A stretch of DNA of 64,000 bases from an uncultured Bacteroidota bacterium. Its GTDB lineage: Bacteria > Bacteroidota > Bacteroidia > Chitinophagales > Chitinophagaceae. Positions 38,429 through 48,251 of this stretch are shown here, in pieces. The position numbers and the translations under genes were made by a program. Below the pieces are notes generated by a model. That model made no database searches. It was given only the letters and a program-made list of their open reading frames with translations, and was not told where the DNA came from. Where the stretch lies: positions 1 to 64,000 of the forward strand of contig CAIYLW010000007.1 in NCBI GenBank assembly GCA_903927185.1, given 5' to 3'. Positions within the stretch are counted from its first letter, which is position 1. Every line of letters begins with the position of its first letter.

Positions 38429-40114
38429 CTACCAAAACTTAACATAAAGCGAGGTAATGATAAATAACATTATCACTATCAACACTGTAGTAGAAGGAGA
38501 AAGCTTAAACATAGATTTATCTAACTCGAATGCTTTCGGATTAATTTTTGGTCCCGCTAAGCTCACTGCTATCATGGCAATCATTGTAAATAAGAAAGAC
38601 AATCCCATACAGATATGGAATGGTATTTCAAAACCACCTTTGCCATTTGGATAAGCAGTATATAATAATGTATCATTTCCAAAAATACCAGGAGCGAACT
38701 CATTAAACAAAACGGATAATAAGAACCCGGTTAAAAGGCCAACAATTGCAGCGGAGCCTGTTGTCCGCTTCCAAAACATTCCTAAAAAGAACATGGCAAA
38801 TACACCAGGGCTAATGAATCCAGTATACTTTTGGATATAAGTAAATCCTCCAACACCACCTATTCCTAATAAGTCGTTCCACGTAAATAAGACAGCTAAA
38901 ATCATAGCAGCAAATACTGCGAAGCGGCCAATATAAACCTGACTTTTTTCATTTGCTTCTTTTTGAATATATTTTTTATGGATATCCAAAGTGTAAATAG
39001 TTGAAATACTATTTACTTTTCCTGCAAGCGAAGCAACAATTGCTGCGGTAAGGGCAGCAACTGATAAACCTTTTAATCCTGTTGGGAGAAAGGTAAGTAC
39101 TGCAGAATAGGCACCATCTTTACCTCCAACTAATTGTGGTAGATGTCCGGATTTGTATAAAACAAAAGCAGCAATACCCGGAAGCATTACAATCAATGGC
39201 ATCATTAACTTTAGGAAGCCTGCAAATAAAATACCTGTTCTAGCAGTTTGCAGATCTGCTCCCAAAGCACGTTGTGTGATATATTGATTGCAACCCCAAT
39301 AGTTCAGGTTGATGATCCAAATACCTGCTGCATAGGAAAGCAATCCAGGGAAAGTGATGTATTTATCAATGTCATTTTGTGTTGATGATCCTGTTGGTTT
39401 AGGTATAATCATTTTAAAATGTTCTGGAGCTTCTCTCAATAAAACTTTAAATCCAGCAATGGCGTTTTCACCAACACCAAAATAAGCACCCACTGTTGTT
39501 AATGCAATGTAGGTAGTAACTAGTCCGCCAATGATTAATACGGCAACTTGTATCACGTCGGTGTAAGCAACTACTTTCATACCTCCTAAAGAAATCAGCA
39601 ATGCAAATATGGAAAGACCAATCATGATAATATGAAGATAACCGCCACCAGCAATACCATTAATGGCAACAGCCCCTAAATAAAGAATAGAAGTAAGGTT
39701 TACAAATACATAAAGGAATAACCAAAATACTGCCATAATTAAGGCTGTAGATTCGTTATACCTTGTTTTTAAAAATTGCGGCATAGTATAAATCTTGTTT
39801 TTTAAATAAACAGGAATAAACCATATTGCAATAATAATCAAAGCAACTGCAGCCAGCCACTCATAAGCTGCAACTGCGATGCCTAAGAAAAATCCTTCAC
39901 CACTCATTCCTATAAATTGTTCAGCAGAAATGTTTGATGCAATTAATGAGGCTCCAATAGCCCACCAGGTAAGTGTTCCTTCTGCAAGGAAATAGGCTTT
40001 TGCATCATGCTCGTTCTTTTTCCGTTTTCGATAGATGCTGTAACCATAACCGGCTACGATTATGAAGTAAATAATGAATACCAGATAATCAGCAAAGGCA
40101 AGGTTTTTGTTCAT
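38429..40114 (-). CDS. Sodium:solute symporter (SSS family), probable L-arabinose transporter
   Basis: A 561-residue inner-membrane protein of the SGLT-like sodium:solute symporter family, with about 14 hydrophobic helices. It contains GMSGEGFFLGIAVAAYEWLAA in the early helices and the sodium-site region SLAGKVNSISTIYTLDI. It is the last gene of the araR-araB-araD-GH127-araA series, 32 bp after araA. The position makes import of L-arabinose, or short arabinosides, the best guess. Substrate is inferred from context only. Confidence 0.88.
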   Translation of the reverse strand: MNKNLAFADYLVFIIYFIIVAGYGYSIYRKRKKNEHDAKAYFLAEGTLTWWAIGASLIASNISAEQFIGMSGEGFFLGIAVAAYEWLAAVALIIIAIWFIPVYLKNKIYTMPQFLKTRYNESTALIMAVFWLFLYVFVNLTSILYLGAVAINGIAGGGYLHIIMIGLSIFALLISLGGMKVVAYTDVIQVAVLIIGGLVTTYIALTTVGAYFGVGENAIAGFKVLLREAPEHFKMIIPKPTGSSTQNDIDKYITFPGLLSYAAGIWIINLNYWGCNQYITQRALGADLQTARTGILFAGFLKLMMPLIVMLPGIAAFVLYKSGHLPQLVGGKDGAYSAVLTFLPTGLKGLSVAALTAAIVASLAGKVNSISTIYTLDIHKKYIQKEANEKSQVYIGRFAVFAAMILAVLFTWNDLLGIGGVGGFTYIQKYTGFISPGVFAMFFLGMFWKRTTGSAAIVGLLTGFLLSVLFNEFAPGIFGNDTLLYTAYPNGKGGFEIPFHICMGLSFLFTMIAMIAVSLAGPKINPKAFELDKSMFKLSPSTTVLIVIMLFIITSLYVKFW

Positions 40115-40146
40115 CGTTTAATTTTGAATATTAGTAGGTAATTAAT

Positions 40147-41637
40147 TTATTTATAAGCAATTTCGTTCCAGCGTAATTCGTTTTTAAATTGATTAATCTT
40201 TGTATCCTTTCCGATTAAAAGATATTCAATTCCAGCAATTTCTGCGAAGTCTTCCATATGGTCTGCACTTAAACCCTGGCTATAACAGGTATGGTGAGCG
40301 CCTCCCGCAAGAATCCATGCTGCACAACCTGTATGCATATTGGGATAGGGTTTCCATAAAACACGAGCAACAGGAAGTTTTGGTAATGGATTAAATGAAC
40401 TCACAGCCATCACTTCATTTACTAATAATCTAAATCTATTACCCATGTCTACAATGGAGGCATTGATAGCAGGTCCGGGACCAGAATTAAAAACTAATCT
40501 TACAGGATCTGCTTTTCCCCCAATACCTAAAGGATGAATTTCACAGCTTGGTTTAGCATCTGAAATTGATTCGCATATTTCTAACATGTGTGCACCCAAA
40601 ACCATTCGGTTATCCGGATTAAAGTGGTAGGTATAATCTTCCATAAATGAAGTGCCACCCTTTAATCCACTGCCCATTACTTTCATTGCTCTTACCAGTG
40701 CCGCGGTTTTCCAATCGCCTTCTCCAGCAAAGCCATAACCTTTACTCATTAGTCTTTGTGCTGCAATGCCGGGTAGCTGAACTAAACCATATAAGTCTTC
40801 AAAAGTGGTTGTAAATCCTTTGAAATTTCCTTTTTCCAAGAATGATTCAATACCTATTTCAATTCGTGCAGCTTCTCTGAGCGACTGGTGTTCGGAACCG
40901 CCAATTTGTAATGAATCAACTAAAGTATATTCTTCTTCATATACTGCTATGAGTTCATCGATTTCTTTATCGCTTACTTTATTGATAACTTCCACTAAAT
41001 CTCCAACTCCATAAGTATTTACAGAGTATCCAAATTTCAATTCTGCTTCTACTTTGTCTCCTTCCGTTACCGCCACATACCTCATGTTGTCACCAAAGCG
41101 AACAAATTTTGTCCCTTGCCAATCGTGCCATCCTGCGGCTGCACGCATCCAACTATTTATTTTTGAAAGCGATTCATTATCCTGCCAATGACCTACTACC
41201 ACTTTCCTATTCATTCGCATCCTCGTCATGATAAATCCAAATTCTCTATCGCCATGAGCACTTTGATTTAAGTTCATGAAGTTCATATCAATGGTCGACC
41301 AAGGAATGTCTCTATTAAATTGAGTATGAAAATGCAATAAAGGTTTATGTAAAATCTTTAATCCATTGATCCACATTTTAGCAGGGGAGAATGTATGCAT
41401 CCAGGTAATTACACCAATACAGCTTTCGGAAACATTAGCTTCTTGCATGATGGCAAATATTTCTTCAGCCGATTTTACAGTTGGTTTATAAATTACTGTA
41501 ACAGGTATTTGATCTACTTCATTTAAATAAGTAGCAATTGTTTTTGAGTTCTCCGCAACTTTTTGCAATGTTTCATCACCGTATAAATGCTGGCTTCCTG
41601 TGATGAACCAAACTTCTAGTTTTTTTAAATTAATCAT
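40147..41637 (-). CDS. araA: L-arabinose isomerase
   Basis: A 496-residue L-arabinose isomerase that converts L-arabinose to L-ribulose using a divalent metal. The N-terminal [13 protein letters not shown] and the metal-ligand region with [10 protein letters not shown] and HMLEICESI are typical. Length matches the family (about 500). It is flanked by the GH127 gene 27 bp upstream and the symporter 32 bp downstream. Confidence 0.96.
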   Translation of the reverse strand: MINLKKLEVWFITGSQHLYGDETLQKVAENSKTIATYLNEVDQIPVTVIYKPTVKSAEEIFAIMQEANVSESCIGVITWMHTFSPAKMWINGLKILHKPLLHFHTQFNRDIPWSTIDMNFMNLNQSAHGDREFGFIMTRMRMNRKVVVGHWQDNESLSKINSWMRAAAGWHDWQGTKFVRFGDNMRYVAVTEGDKVEAELKFGYSVNTYGVGDLVEVINKVSDKEIDELIAVYEEEYTLVDSLQIGGSEHQSLREAARIEIGIESFLEKGNFKGFTTTFEDLYGLVQLPGIAAQRLMSKGYGFAGEGDWKTAALVRAMKVMGSGLKGGTSFMEDYTYHFNPDNRMVLGAHMLEICESISDAKPSCEIHPLGIGGKADPVRLVFNSGPGPAINASIVDMGNRFRLLVNEVMAVSSFNPLPKLPVARVLWKPYPNMHTGCAAWILAGGAHHTCYSQGLSADHMEDFAEIAGIEYLLIGKDTKINQFKNELRWNEIAYK

Positions 41638-41664
41638 TTTTTTTGCTTTCGTTATTGTAGTTTG

Positions 41665-43674
41665 TTATTTTGAAATGATATCTGTAGCTGTAATTTTTTC
41701 TGGAATCCAAACAGTCATTTCTCCCTTTCCTCTATTTGCCCAAGCATAATAGGGGATAGCGGTAAAAGGTTTTGTAATAGTTTTTACTTCAAGTCCATTG
41801 GAACTTATTTCAATCTGAGAGGCCTGAGAATTTAAAACTGTTACTCCATTCAATATGTTTGGATTAATTGAAGTACTGATTGTTGCAGATTTAGAAAGAA
41901 TAATATTCGAGGTTTTTCCTGCATTATCTATCCATTCTGCACAGTACATCAGCGGACCTCTTTGAAGTGATGTTTTACCAATATTGTCTTTTAGTAAACT
42001 ATCGGATATAACTCTTCTAGCTTCCATGGGCAATATCACTTTAATTACATCATTTTTATTCCATACTCTGTTTAAAATAGCATAACCATTTTGTTTTTGA
42101 TAGTCGACTGATTTTCCATTTACACTAATTGATACCATTGAATTGGAATGATTACTGAAATGATAGAGATTATTAGGTATTGCCTGATTAATAGACCAAC
42201 CAGGAATACGAATTTGCATACTAAAAGCTGTTGCTTGATCAGTTAGAATTGTAAAATTCAAATTGCCATCCCATGGGTAATTATTCTCTTGCTTAATTTG
42301 TATTTTTTGATTGTTTACTAGCAGAGAAGCTGTGCCGGAAATAAATAAATTAGCGTAAACGATGTCTTTTTTTTGCGCATAAATATATCCAGGGATGGAT
42401 GGCATGAGGCGAGCGATATTGGTAGGACAACAAGAACATTCAAACCAACCCGACCTTTCTGCTTCCATATCTGGATGTTGCAAGAAATGTTGAATTTGCA
42501 TAGCATTTGTATAAAAAAATGTTTTGCCATCTAAACCCACCCCAGAAAGAAAACCATTGTAGAGTACTTTTTCCAATATATCAATATATTTTGCGTCGCC
42601 ATGCAATAGAAACATTCTTTGGTTAAAATAGATATTCGCAATGGCAGCACAAGTTTCATTATATGCAGTGGTGTTTGGTAGTTCATAATTAGCGCCAAAT
42701 CTTTCTCCATCTCCAATTGCTCCAACTCCGCCCTGCACATACATTTTCTTGCTGGTTTCATTATTCCATATTCTATCAACGGCTGCCAGCATTTCTTTAT
42801 CTTCTGTGAGAGCTGCAATATCTGCCATGGCAGAATATAAATATCCAGCTCTCACTGCATGTCCTTCTGCTTCCTGTTGTTGTTTTACCGGAATATCGTC
42901 TTGCCAGTATGCGCCATTCTTAAAAGGATCTTTGCTTTTTGCATCGTATCCTTTAAAATTGCCTCTCTCTTCAATAAAAAATTTAGCCGTATTTAAGTAA
43001 GCTAATTTTCCTGTGATTCTATATAATTTTATCAGCCCCATTTCGATAATTTCATGACCGGGTGCTACCTGAAGTTTATCGGCACCAAATACTGAACAAA
43101 CTAAGTCGGCATTTTTTAAAGCAATATTTAGAAGTGCCGTTTTTTTAGTAGCAAGATAATGTGCTGCAGCAGCTTCATACAAATGGCCGGCATTGTATAA
43201 TTCATGACTACTTTCTCTCTCCTTAGCCCATCTTTCTTTTCCGAAATAGGGATTCACATTTATTTTATCAATAGTTCGAGCAGTATACAAATAGCCATCA
43301 GGTTCTTGTGCGTTAGCTATAATTTGAATCATGGAATCAACATAGGCGTCGAGTTTTGCATCATAGTGCATCGCCAAAGAAAACGAAGCGCCTTCAATTG
43401 TTTTATAAATATCAGTATCGTCAAATGGATATCTTGTACAATATTTACCTGTTTTTGATGCTGCCATTAAAAAATTTTTCACCCGACCTGTACTTTCACA
43501 TCTTGCGAATGAAGTTGGTATAGTTACTAATCTATTTGTTTCAATTCGTGGAGTCCAGAAATGATCATGTAAAGTAACTTTTGTAAAATCTAATGCCTGG
43601 ATAGGATAATCCTTTTGTTGTGCATTTACAACAAGGAGCAACTTGAATGAAAAAAAAAGAATTAATAGTTTCAT
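41665..43674 (-). CDS. Secreted GH127 beta-L-arabinofuranosidase
   Basis: A 669-residue glycoside hydrolase family 127 protein with a signal peptide (about 1-19, VVNAQ). The zinc and catalytic residues can be mapped onto the studied Bifidobacterium enzyme: Glu340 and Cys342 in NETCA, Cys415 and Cys416 in ECSCCP, and an acid/base Glu324 in GDGERFG. It would release L-arabinose from beta-linked arabinofuranosyl ends, probably in the periplasm. Encoded between araD and araA, so its product enters the pathway directly. Confidence 0.88.
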   Translation of the reverse strand: MKLLILFFSFKLLLVVNAQQKDYPIQALDFTKVTLHDHFWTPRIETNRLVTIPTSFARCESTGRVKNFLMAASKTGKYCTRYPFDDTDIYKTIEGASFSLAMHYDAKLDAYVDSMIQIIANAQEPDGYLYTARTIDKINVNPYFGKERWAKERESSHELYNAGHLYEAAAAHYLATKKTALLNIALKNADLVCSVFGADKLQVAPGHEIIEMGLIKLYRITGKLAYLNTAKFFIEERGNFKGYDAKSKDPFKNGAYWQDDIPVKQQQEAEGHAVRAGYLYSAMADIAALTEDKEMLAAVDRIWNNETSKKMYVQGGVGAIGDGERFGANYELPNTTAYNETCAAIANIYFNQRMFLLHGDAKYIDILEKVLYNGFLSGVGLDGKTFFYTNAMQIQHFLQHPDMEAERSGWFECSCCPTNIARLMPSIPGYIYAQKKDIVYANLFISGTASLLVNNQKIQIKQENNYPWDGNLNFTILTDQATAFSMQIRIPGWSINQAIPNNLYHFSNHSNSMVSISVNGKSVDYQKQNGYAILNRVWNKNDVIKVILPMEARRVISDSLLKDNIGKTSLQRGPLMYCAEWIDNAGKTSNIILSKSATISTSINPNILNGVTVLNSQASQIEISSNGLEVKTITKPFTAIPYYAWANRGKGEMTVWIPEKITATDIISK

Positions 43675-43698
43675 AAAGATTATTGAGCGTTCAAAGTA

Positions 43699-44397
43699 TT
43701 ATTGGCCATAATATGCAGCGGGGCCATGTTTACGTTCAAAATGTTTTTTTATTAATGAGTCTTTCAATCGTAGTGCGTTCACATTAATTTGTTCAGTTAA
43801 AAATGCCATTCTTGCAAGTTCTTCTAGAACCGCAGCATTATAGACTGCTTTGCTGGCTGTATTACCCCAGGTAAATGGAGCATGATTACCAACCAGTATC
43901 ATTTCAACCTCTTGATAATTCAATCCGTTTTCTTGAAAGTGTTGCATGATTTGAAACCCTGTTTGATATTCATAATCTCCAGCAATCATCTCATCGGTCA
44001 TAGGCGCTGCGCAAGGCACATCAATTGTTAAGTGGTCGGCATGAGTAGTGCCATAAATTGGAATAGCCCTTTGTGATTGCGCCCAGGCAGTGGCATAAGT
44101 AGAATGAGTATGTACAATGCTATGGATATGTTCCCAATGCTTATATAAAAAAGCATGAGTTTTAGTATCAGAAGAAGGTCTTAAACTACCTGCAATAATT
44201 GTTCCTTTAAAATCTACTATTACCATTTTATCTGGTGATAATTCATCATAAGGAATACCACTAGGTTTAATAGCAAACACATTAAGTTCCCTATCCGCCA
44301 CACTCACATTTCCAAACGTAAATAAAACCAAACCAAGTTTTGGTAATTGCATGTTAGCATAATATGCTTCCTGTTTTATTTTTTCGAATTGTTTCAT
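43699..44397 (-). CDS. araD: L-ribulose-5-phosphate 4-epimerase
   Basis: A 232-residue class II aldolase-fold epimerase that makes D-xylulose 5-phosphate. Metal-binding His residues are in HSTYATAW and THADHLTID, and the C-terminus HGPAAYYGQ is a family signature. It lies 6 bp after araB and 24 bp before the GH127 gene. Confidence 0.95.
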   Translation of the reverse strand: MKQFEKIKQEAYYANMQLPKLGLVLFTFGNVSVADRELNVFAIKPSGIPYDELSPDKMVIVDFKGTIIAGSLRPSSDTKTHAFLYKHWEHIHSIVHTHSTYATAWAQSQRAIPIYGTTHADHLTIDVPCAAPMTDEMIAGDYEYQTGFQIMQHFQENGLNYQEVEMILVGNHAPFTWGNTASKAVYNAAVLEELARMAFLTEQINVNALRLKDSLIKKHFERKHGPAAYYGQ

Positions 44398-44403
44398 ATT
44401 CGT

Positions 44404-46071
44404 TTAGTTTAATTCAATAAATGCCCCTAGTTTTTTATATAACTCCATTCTTTTGGTATAATAGGCTGTTCTAGTTGGGTTAGGATGATAGGTTAATTCA
44501 AAACCTTGTCCCATTGCAATCATAGCATCATCAACTTTTTCATATTTACCTGCAGCTGTTGCTGCAAACATGGCTGCACCTAATGCACAGGTTTGTTCGC
44601 TTTTATGAATACGAATTGGCATATTCATCACATCACTCATTACCTGCATGATATAACTTGATTTTTTTGCAACTCCACCTAAACCTATTAATCCTTTTAT
44701 TGGAACACCTTCTTCTTTAAATCGATCTACAATCGCTTTAGCTCCAAAGCAAGTTGATTCTACAATTGTTTTAAATAGCATTACTGCATCAGTGGAAAGA
44801 TTCAAACCAATGACACCACTTTTCAATAATTGATTCGCGTCTGGTGTTCTTCTGCCATTTAGCCAATCTGTAGCAATTGGGTCGGTTAGTGATAAAGTCA
44901 ATTCATTTGCCTTTTTACTTAATTCAACCAATAATTGTTCAGAAAGTTCTTCGGATAATTTTACGATTGTTTCTTGATCAGTATTTTTTGTTTTTGCGAG
45001 TATATCTAATACTGGTGTAAGAATCATTTTCTTTAACCAGGCATAGCTATCGCCAAATGCAGATTGACCTGCTTCTAAGCCAATCATTCCGGGAATAATT
45101 GATCCATCAACCTGACCGCAAATACCTTTTACCAAAGTATCCTGAATACTATCTTTTGGAGCAACAAGCATATCGCAAGTTGAAGTGCCCATCACTTTGC
45201 TTAAATGAAAGGGTTCAATCTGTCCACCCACTGCACCCATATGTGCATCGAAAGCCCCAATTGCAACAACGGTATCAATTGGCAAACCTAATTTATCTGC
45301 CCATTCTGGAGAGAGTGTGCCAGCTGATTTATCAGAGGTAAAAACCTCTTTGCCTAATTTATCAACATGACCATCCAATAAATTATCTAAGGATGCAAAA
45401 AAATCATTTGGTGGATACCCTTCAAAATTTAAGGACCATAAACCTTTATGTCCTGCAGCACATACACTTCTTTTTAAAAGATTGGCATCAGTTTGTCCAG
45501 TTAATAAAAAAGGAATCCAGTCGCAATGTTCTACCCAAGTATAGCATGCTTTTCTAACTGCCTCATCAACTTTTAGTATATGTAATAATTTAGCCCAAAA
45601 CCATTCGGAAGAATAAATTCCCCCTACAAATTTTAAATAATTGATAGGAAATTTTGTAGCATGCTCATTGATTGCTGCTGCTTCTGCAACTGCGGTGTGG
45701 TCTTTCCATAAAACAAACATCGCATTGGGATTATCTTCAAATTCTTTAAGTAATGCTAAGGGCTGACCTTTGCTATCTACTGCAACTGGGCTACTTCCTG
45801 TAGTATCCACTCCAATTGCTTTAACTGCAGAAGCAATAGAGGGTCCCGCAGTTTCAATACATAATCGAATAGTATATTCTAGTCCATCGATATAATCCTG
45901 TGGATGCTGACGAAATTGATTTTTTGAAGGGTTACAAAATTTACCTTTTTCCCATCTGGTATAATAAAATACAGAGGAACTAATTTCTTTACCATTACTA
46001 CTGTCTACCAGTATTGATCTAACAGAATCTGTTCCAAAGTCAACTCCAATTACGTATGCTTTTTTGGTCAT
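44404..46071 (-). CDS. araB: Ribulokinase
   Basis: A 555-residue FGGY-family kinase that phosphorylates L-ribulose. It opens with GVDFGTDSVRSILVD, has VDTTGSSPVAVD, and ends with the FGGY-type region GLIGLGGVAKKSSYIMQVMSDV. Length fits AraB (about 560). It follows araR by 60 bp, where an inverted repeat that may be an operator is found. Confidence 0.95.
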   Translation of the reverse strand: MTKKAYVIGVDFGTDSVRSILVDSSNGKEISSSVFYYTRWEKGKFCNPSKNQFRQHPQDYIDGLEYTIRLCIETAGPSIASAVKAIGVDTTGSSPVAVDSKGQPLALLKEFEDNPNAMFVLWKDHTAVAEAAAINEHATKFPINYLKFVGGIYSSEWFWAKLLHILKVDEAVRKACYTWVEHCDWIPFLLTGQTDANLLKRSVCAAGHKGLWSLNFEGYPPNDFFASLDNLLDGHVDKLGKEVFTSDKSAGTLSPEWADKLGLPIDTVVAIGAFDAHMGAVGGQIEPFHLSKVMGTSTCDMLVAPKDSIQDTLVKGICGQVDGSIIPGMIGLEAGQSAFGDSYAWLKKMILTPVLDILAKTKNTDQETIVKLSEELSEQLLVELSKKANELTLSLTDPIATDWLNGRRTPDANQLLKSGVIGLNLSTDAVMLFKTIVESTCFGAKAIVDRFKEEGVPIKGLIGLGGVAKKSSYIMQVMSDVMNMPIRIHKSEQTCALGAAMFAATAAGKYEKVDDAMIAMGQGFELTYHPNPTRTAYYTKRMELYKKLGAFIELN

Positions 46072-46094
46072 GATATATTTGGTTTCTAAATCAT

Positions 46095-46112
46095 TTTGAT
46101 AGCTTGATCAAA
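46095..46112. promoter_or_regulatory. Candidate AraR operator before araB
   Basis: Inverted repeat TTTGAT-N6-ATCAAA in the 60-bp gap between araR and araB, 24 bp upstream of the araB start. On the - strand, one arm supplies a TTTG that could be the -33 box. Whether AraR binds it is not known. Confidence 0.45.
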
Positions 46113-46131
46113 CTATTTAAATGGTTTTAAA

Positions 46132-46842
46132 TTAAAGCCTATTAAATATCACAGGATTCGGAATAATATTTAAGAATGCATGTAGATTAGCAGCATAACG
46201 CCGTTTATCTAATTTATAATAATAAGCACCCTTTTTGGAGCTCTCTTTATCTTTATCTTTTTGTTTAACAAGTAATTTTGTGGAATGGATTTTTCTACTA
46301 AAGTTTCGTTTGTCAAACTCTGTATCAAAAATTCCTTCGTAAAGACTTTGTAATTGAGGCAGCGTAAATTTCTCTGGTAATAATTCAAAAAGTATAGGAT
46401 GGAAAGCAGATTTATAGCGAAGACGTTCTCTAGCTTTTGCTACCATAATGCCATGGTCGAAAATTAGTTTGGGAATCTTTTTTACAGGAAACCATTCAGC
46501 ATGATAATTAGTATTTATTTGATTTTCGAATTTATGGATATCAATCAACGCAAAATAGGCAACAGAAATGGTTCGTTCACTTGGATCTCGGTCCGGTTGT
46601 CCGAATGCATGAAGCTGCTCCATATACACCCCTTCAAGGCCAGTTAGTTGATTTAGAATGCGAGCACCACCTCTATCGAAATTTTCTCGTTCAGTAATGA
46701 ACCCTCCCATTAAACTCCATTTCCCTTTTTCAGGTTCAAGGGCCCTTTTTACTAATAAAATCTTTAGCTCAGCTCCATCGAAGCCGAAAATAATGCAGTC
46801 AACTGCAACAAGAATTCGGAATTGTTTTTGATACTTTGGCAT
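46132..46842 (-). CDS. araR: NUDIX-domain transcriptional regulator AraR
   Basis: A 236-residue protein with an N-terminal NUDIX domain (about 8-145) and a C-terminal winged-helix domain (about 150-235, ending in a basic, DNA-contacting stretch). The NUDIX box is degenerate: after GGFITERENFDRGGARIL the REUXEE residues needed for hydrolysis are missing, so it should be a sensor and not an enzyme. A NUDIX-type AraR that responds to L-arabinose is known in Bacteroides. Its place at the head of the araB-araD-GH127-araA-symporter series and beside galK supports that role. Confidence 0.88.
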   Translation of the reverse strand: MPKYQKQFRILVAVDCIIFGFDGAELKILLVKRALEPEKGKWSLMGGFITERENFDRGGARILNQLTGLEGVYMEQLHAFGQPDRDPSERTISVAYFALIDIHKFENQINTNYHAEWFPVKKIPKLIFDHGIMVAKARERLRYKSAFHPILFELLPEKFTLPQLQSLYEGIFDTEFDKRNFSRKIHSTKLLVKQKDKDKESSKKGAYYYKLDKRRYAANLHAFLNIIPNPVIFNRL

Positions 46843-47007
46843 AAATCGTTTTGGAATTTAAGCAAGAGTTATGACATAGCGAAAACTTCAGCAATATATT
46901 TTTATAATAAGTGTTGTAATTACATTTATTTATAAAATAAACCTATTTTTAACAGGCTATTTTACTATTTTAGTGAGTATCCAAATAAGCTTGACGATTA
47001 TGAATTT

Positions 47008-47038
47008 GAGCTAGGATTGATTCCTGGCTCGATTTTTT
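47008..47038 (+). promoter_or_regulatory. Stem-loop with T-run in the galK leader (attenuator or operator)
   Basis: Arms GAGCTAGGA and TCCTGGCTC (one G-U pair) with a 5-nt loop, followed by a run of six T. It looks like an intrinsic terminator but lies 22 bp upstream of galK with no + strand gene before it. It could be a transcription attenuator, or a dyad operator. Confidence 0.45.
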
Positions 47039-47059
47039 CATATAAAGAAAATATTTTTT

Positions 47060-48235
47060 ATGTCGACTGAAAGTCAAACCTGTATTTCCAGGGTTCAATC
47101 AATTTATCAGCAGAACTATGGATATCCTGAATTATGCGTAAAATCGCCTGGTAGGATTAATTTAATTGGTGAGCATACAGATTATAATTTAGGTTTTGTG
47201 TTACCCGCAGCAATTGATAAAGCTATTTATATTGCAATGGGTAAAAGAACTGATGCTGAGATTCATTTAATTGCGGCTGATGTAAATGAATCCTTCTCCG
47301 TTTCAATAACTGAGTTATCAAAATCGTCTTTAGAATGGCCTAATTATATTATGGGTATTGTAGACCAACTGTCTAAGTTGGGTTTGCCTATAGGAGGGTT
47401 TAATGCAGTTATTGCCGGGGATGTTCCGTTAGGTGCAGGCCTTTCTTCTTCCGCGGCTTTAGAGTGTGCTGCAGTGTTTGCGCTTAATGAACTATTTGGA
47501 CTTGCATTGTCGAAACTTGAAATGGTTAAATTGGCTCAACGGGCCGAAAATCAATTCGTAGGATTGCAATGTGGAATCATGGATATGTTTGCGAGTATGT
47601 TTGGAAAAGCAGGTGAAGTGATCAGGCTGGACTGTCGTTCACTGGAATATCATTACACGCCATTTAATCAAAGGGGGATAAAGATTGTTTTATTAGATAC
47701 TTGTGTAAAACATTCATTGGCATCTACCGAATATAATGTTCGTAGAAAAGAATGTGAATTTGGTGTTTCTGAAATTCAAAAAAATCATCCAGCCGTTTGT
47801 TCATTGAGAGATGTTAATACTGACATGCTTCTTGCTATTCAAAATAAGGTTGATAAAAAAGTATTCAATAGGTGTAAGTTTATAGTGGAAGAGATTAAAA
47901 GATTACAAGATGCTTGTATTGATTTAGAGCATAATGACATGATTGCTTTTGGTGAAAAAATGTATATGACACATGCTGGTTTGAGTAATTTATATGAAGT
48001 GAGTTGTAAGGAACTGGATTTTCTGGCAGCATTTTCAAAAGGTAAAGAAAGTGTGTTAGGAGCAAGAATGATGGGTGGTGGTTTTGGAGGATGTACCATT
48101 AACTTAGTAAAGGAAGAACTGGTAGAAGAATTTATTTTAGAAGCTGAATTTGCTTTTGAAAAAGAGTTCGACACCAAATTGAAATCGTATATTGTATCCA
48201 TCGGGGATGGTACATCTCTAGTATCGATTGACTAA
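47060..48235 (+). CDS. galK: Galactokinase
   Basis: A 391-residue GHMP kinase that phosphorylates D-galactose at C1. The galactokinase signature GRINLIGEHTDYN, the ATP loop GAGLSSSAALE and the C-terminal ARMMGGGFGGCTI are present. Length is normal. Neither galT nor galE is in the window, so the rest of the Leloir pathway is elsewhere. First gene of a + strand unit with galM, GH51 and a lipoprotein, divergent from araR. Confidence 0.93.
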   Translation: MSTESQTCISRVQSIYQQNYGYPELCVKSPGRINLIGEHTDYNLGFVLPAAIDKAIYIAMGKRTDAEIHLIAADVNESFSVSITELSKSSLEWPNYIMGIVDQLSKLGLPIGGFNAVIAGDVPLGAGLSSSAALECAAVFALNELFGLALSKLEMVKLAQRAENQFVGLQCGIMDMFASMFGKAGEVIRLDCRSLEYHYTPFNQRGIKIVLLDTCVKHSLASTEYNVRRKECEFGVSEIQKNHPAVCSLRDVNTDMLLAIQNKVDKKVFNRCKFIVEEIKRLQDACIDLEHNDMIAFGEKMYMTHAGLSNLYEVSCKELDFLAAFSKGKESVLGARMMGGGFGGCTINLVKEELVEEFILEAEFAFEKEFDTKLKSYIVSIGDGTSLVSID

Positions 48236-48251
48236 CAAATAAATAAGCCAT

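Noticed and set aside
42531-42818. Alternative-frame ORF within GH127 suggesting a frameshift
   Set aside because: The GH127 frame is continuous from signal peptide to stop with all catalytic residues, so there is no frameshift.
46925-46941. Inverted repeat TTTATTT-ATA-AAATAAA between araR and galK
   Set aside because: Low-complexity A/T sequence in an A/T-rich gap; such repeats are expected by chance.
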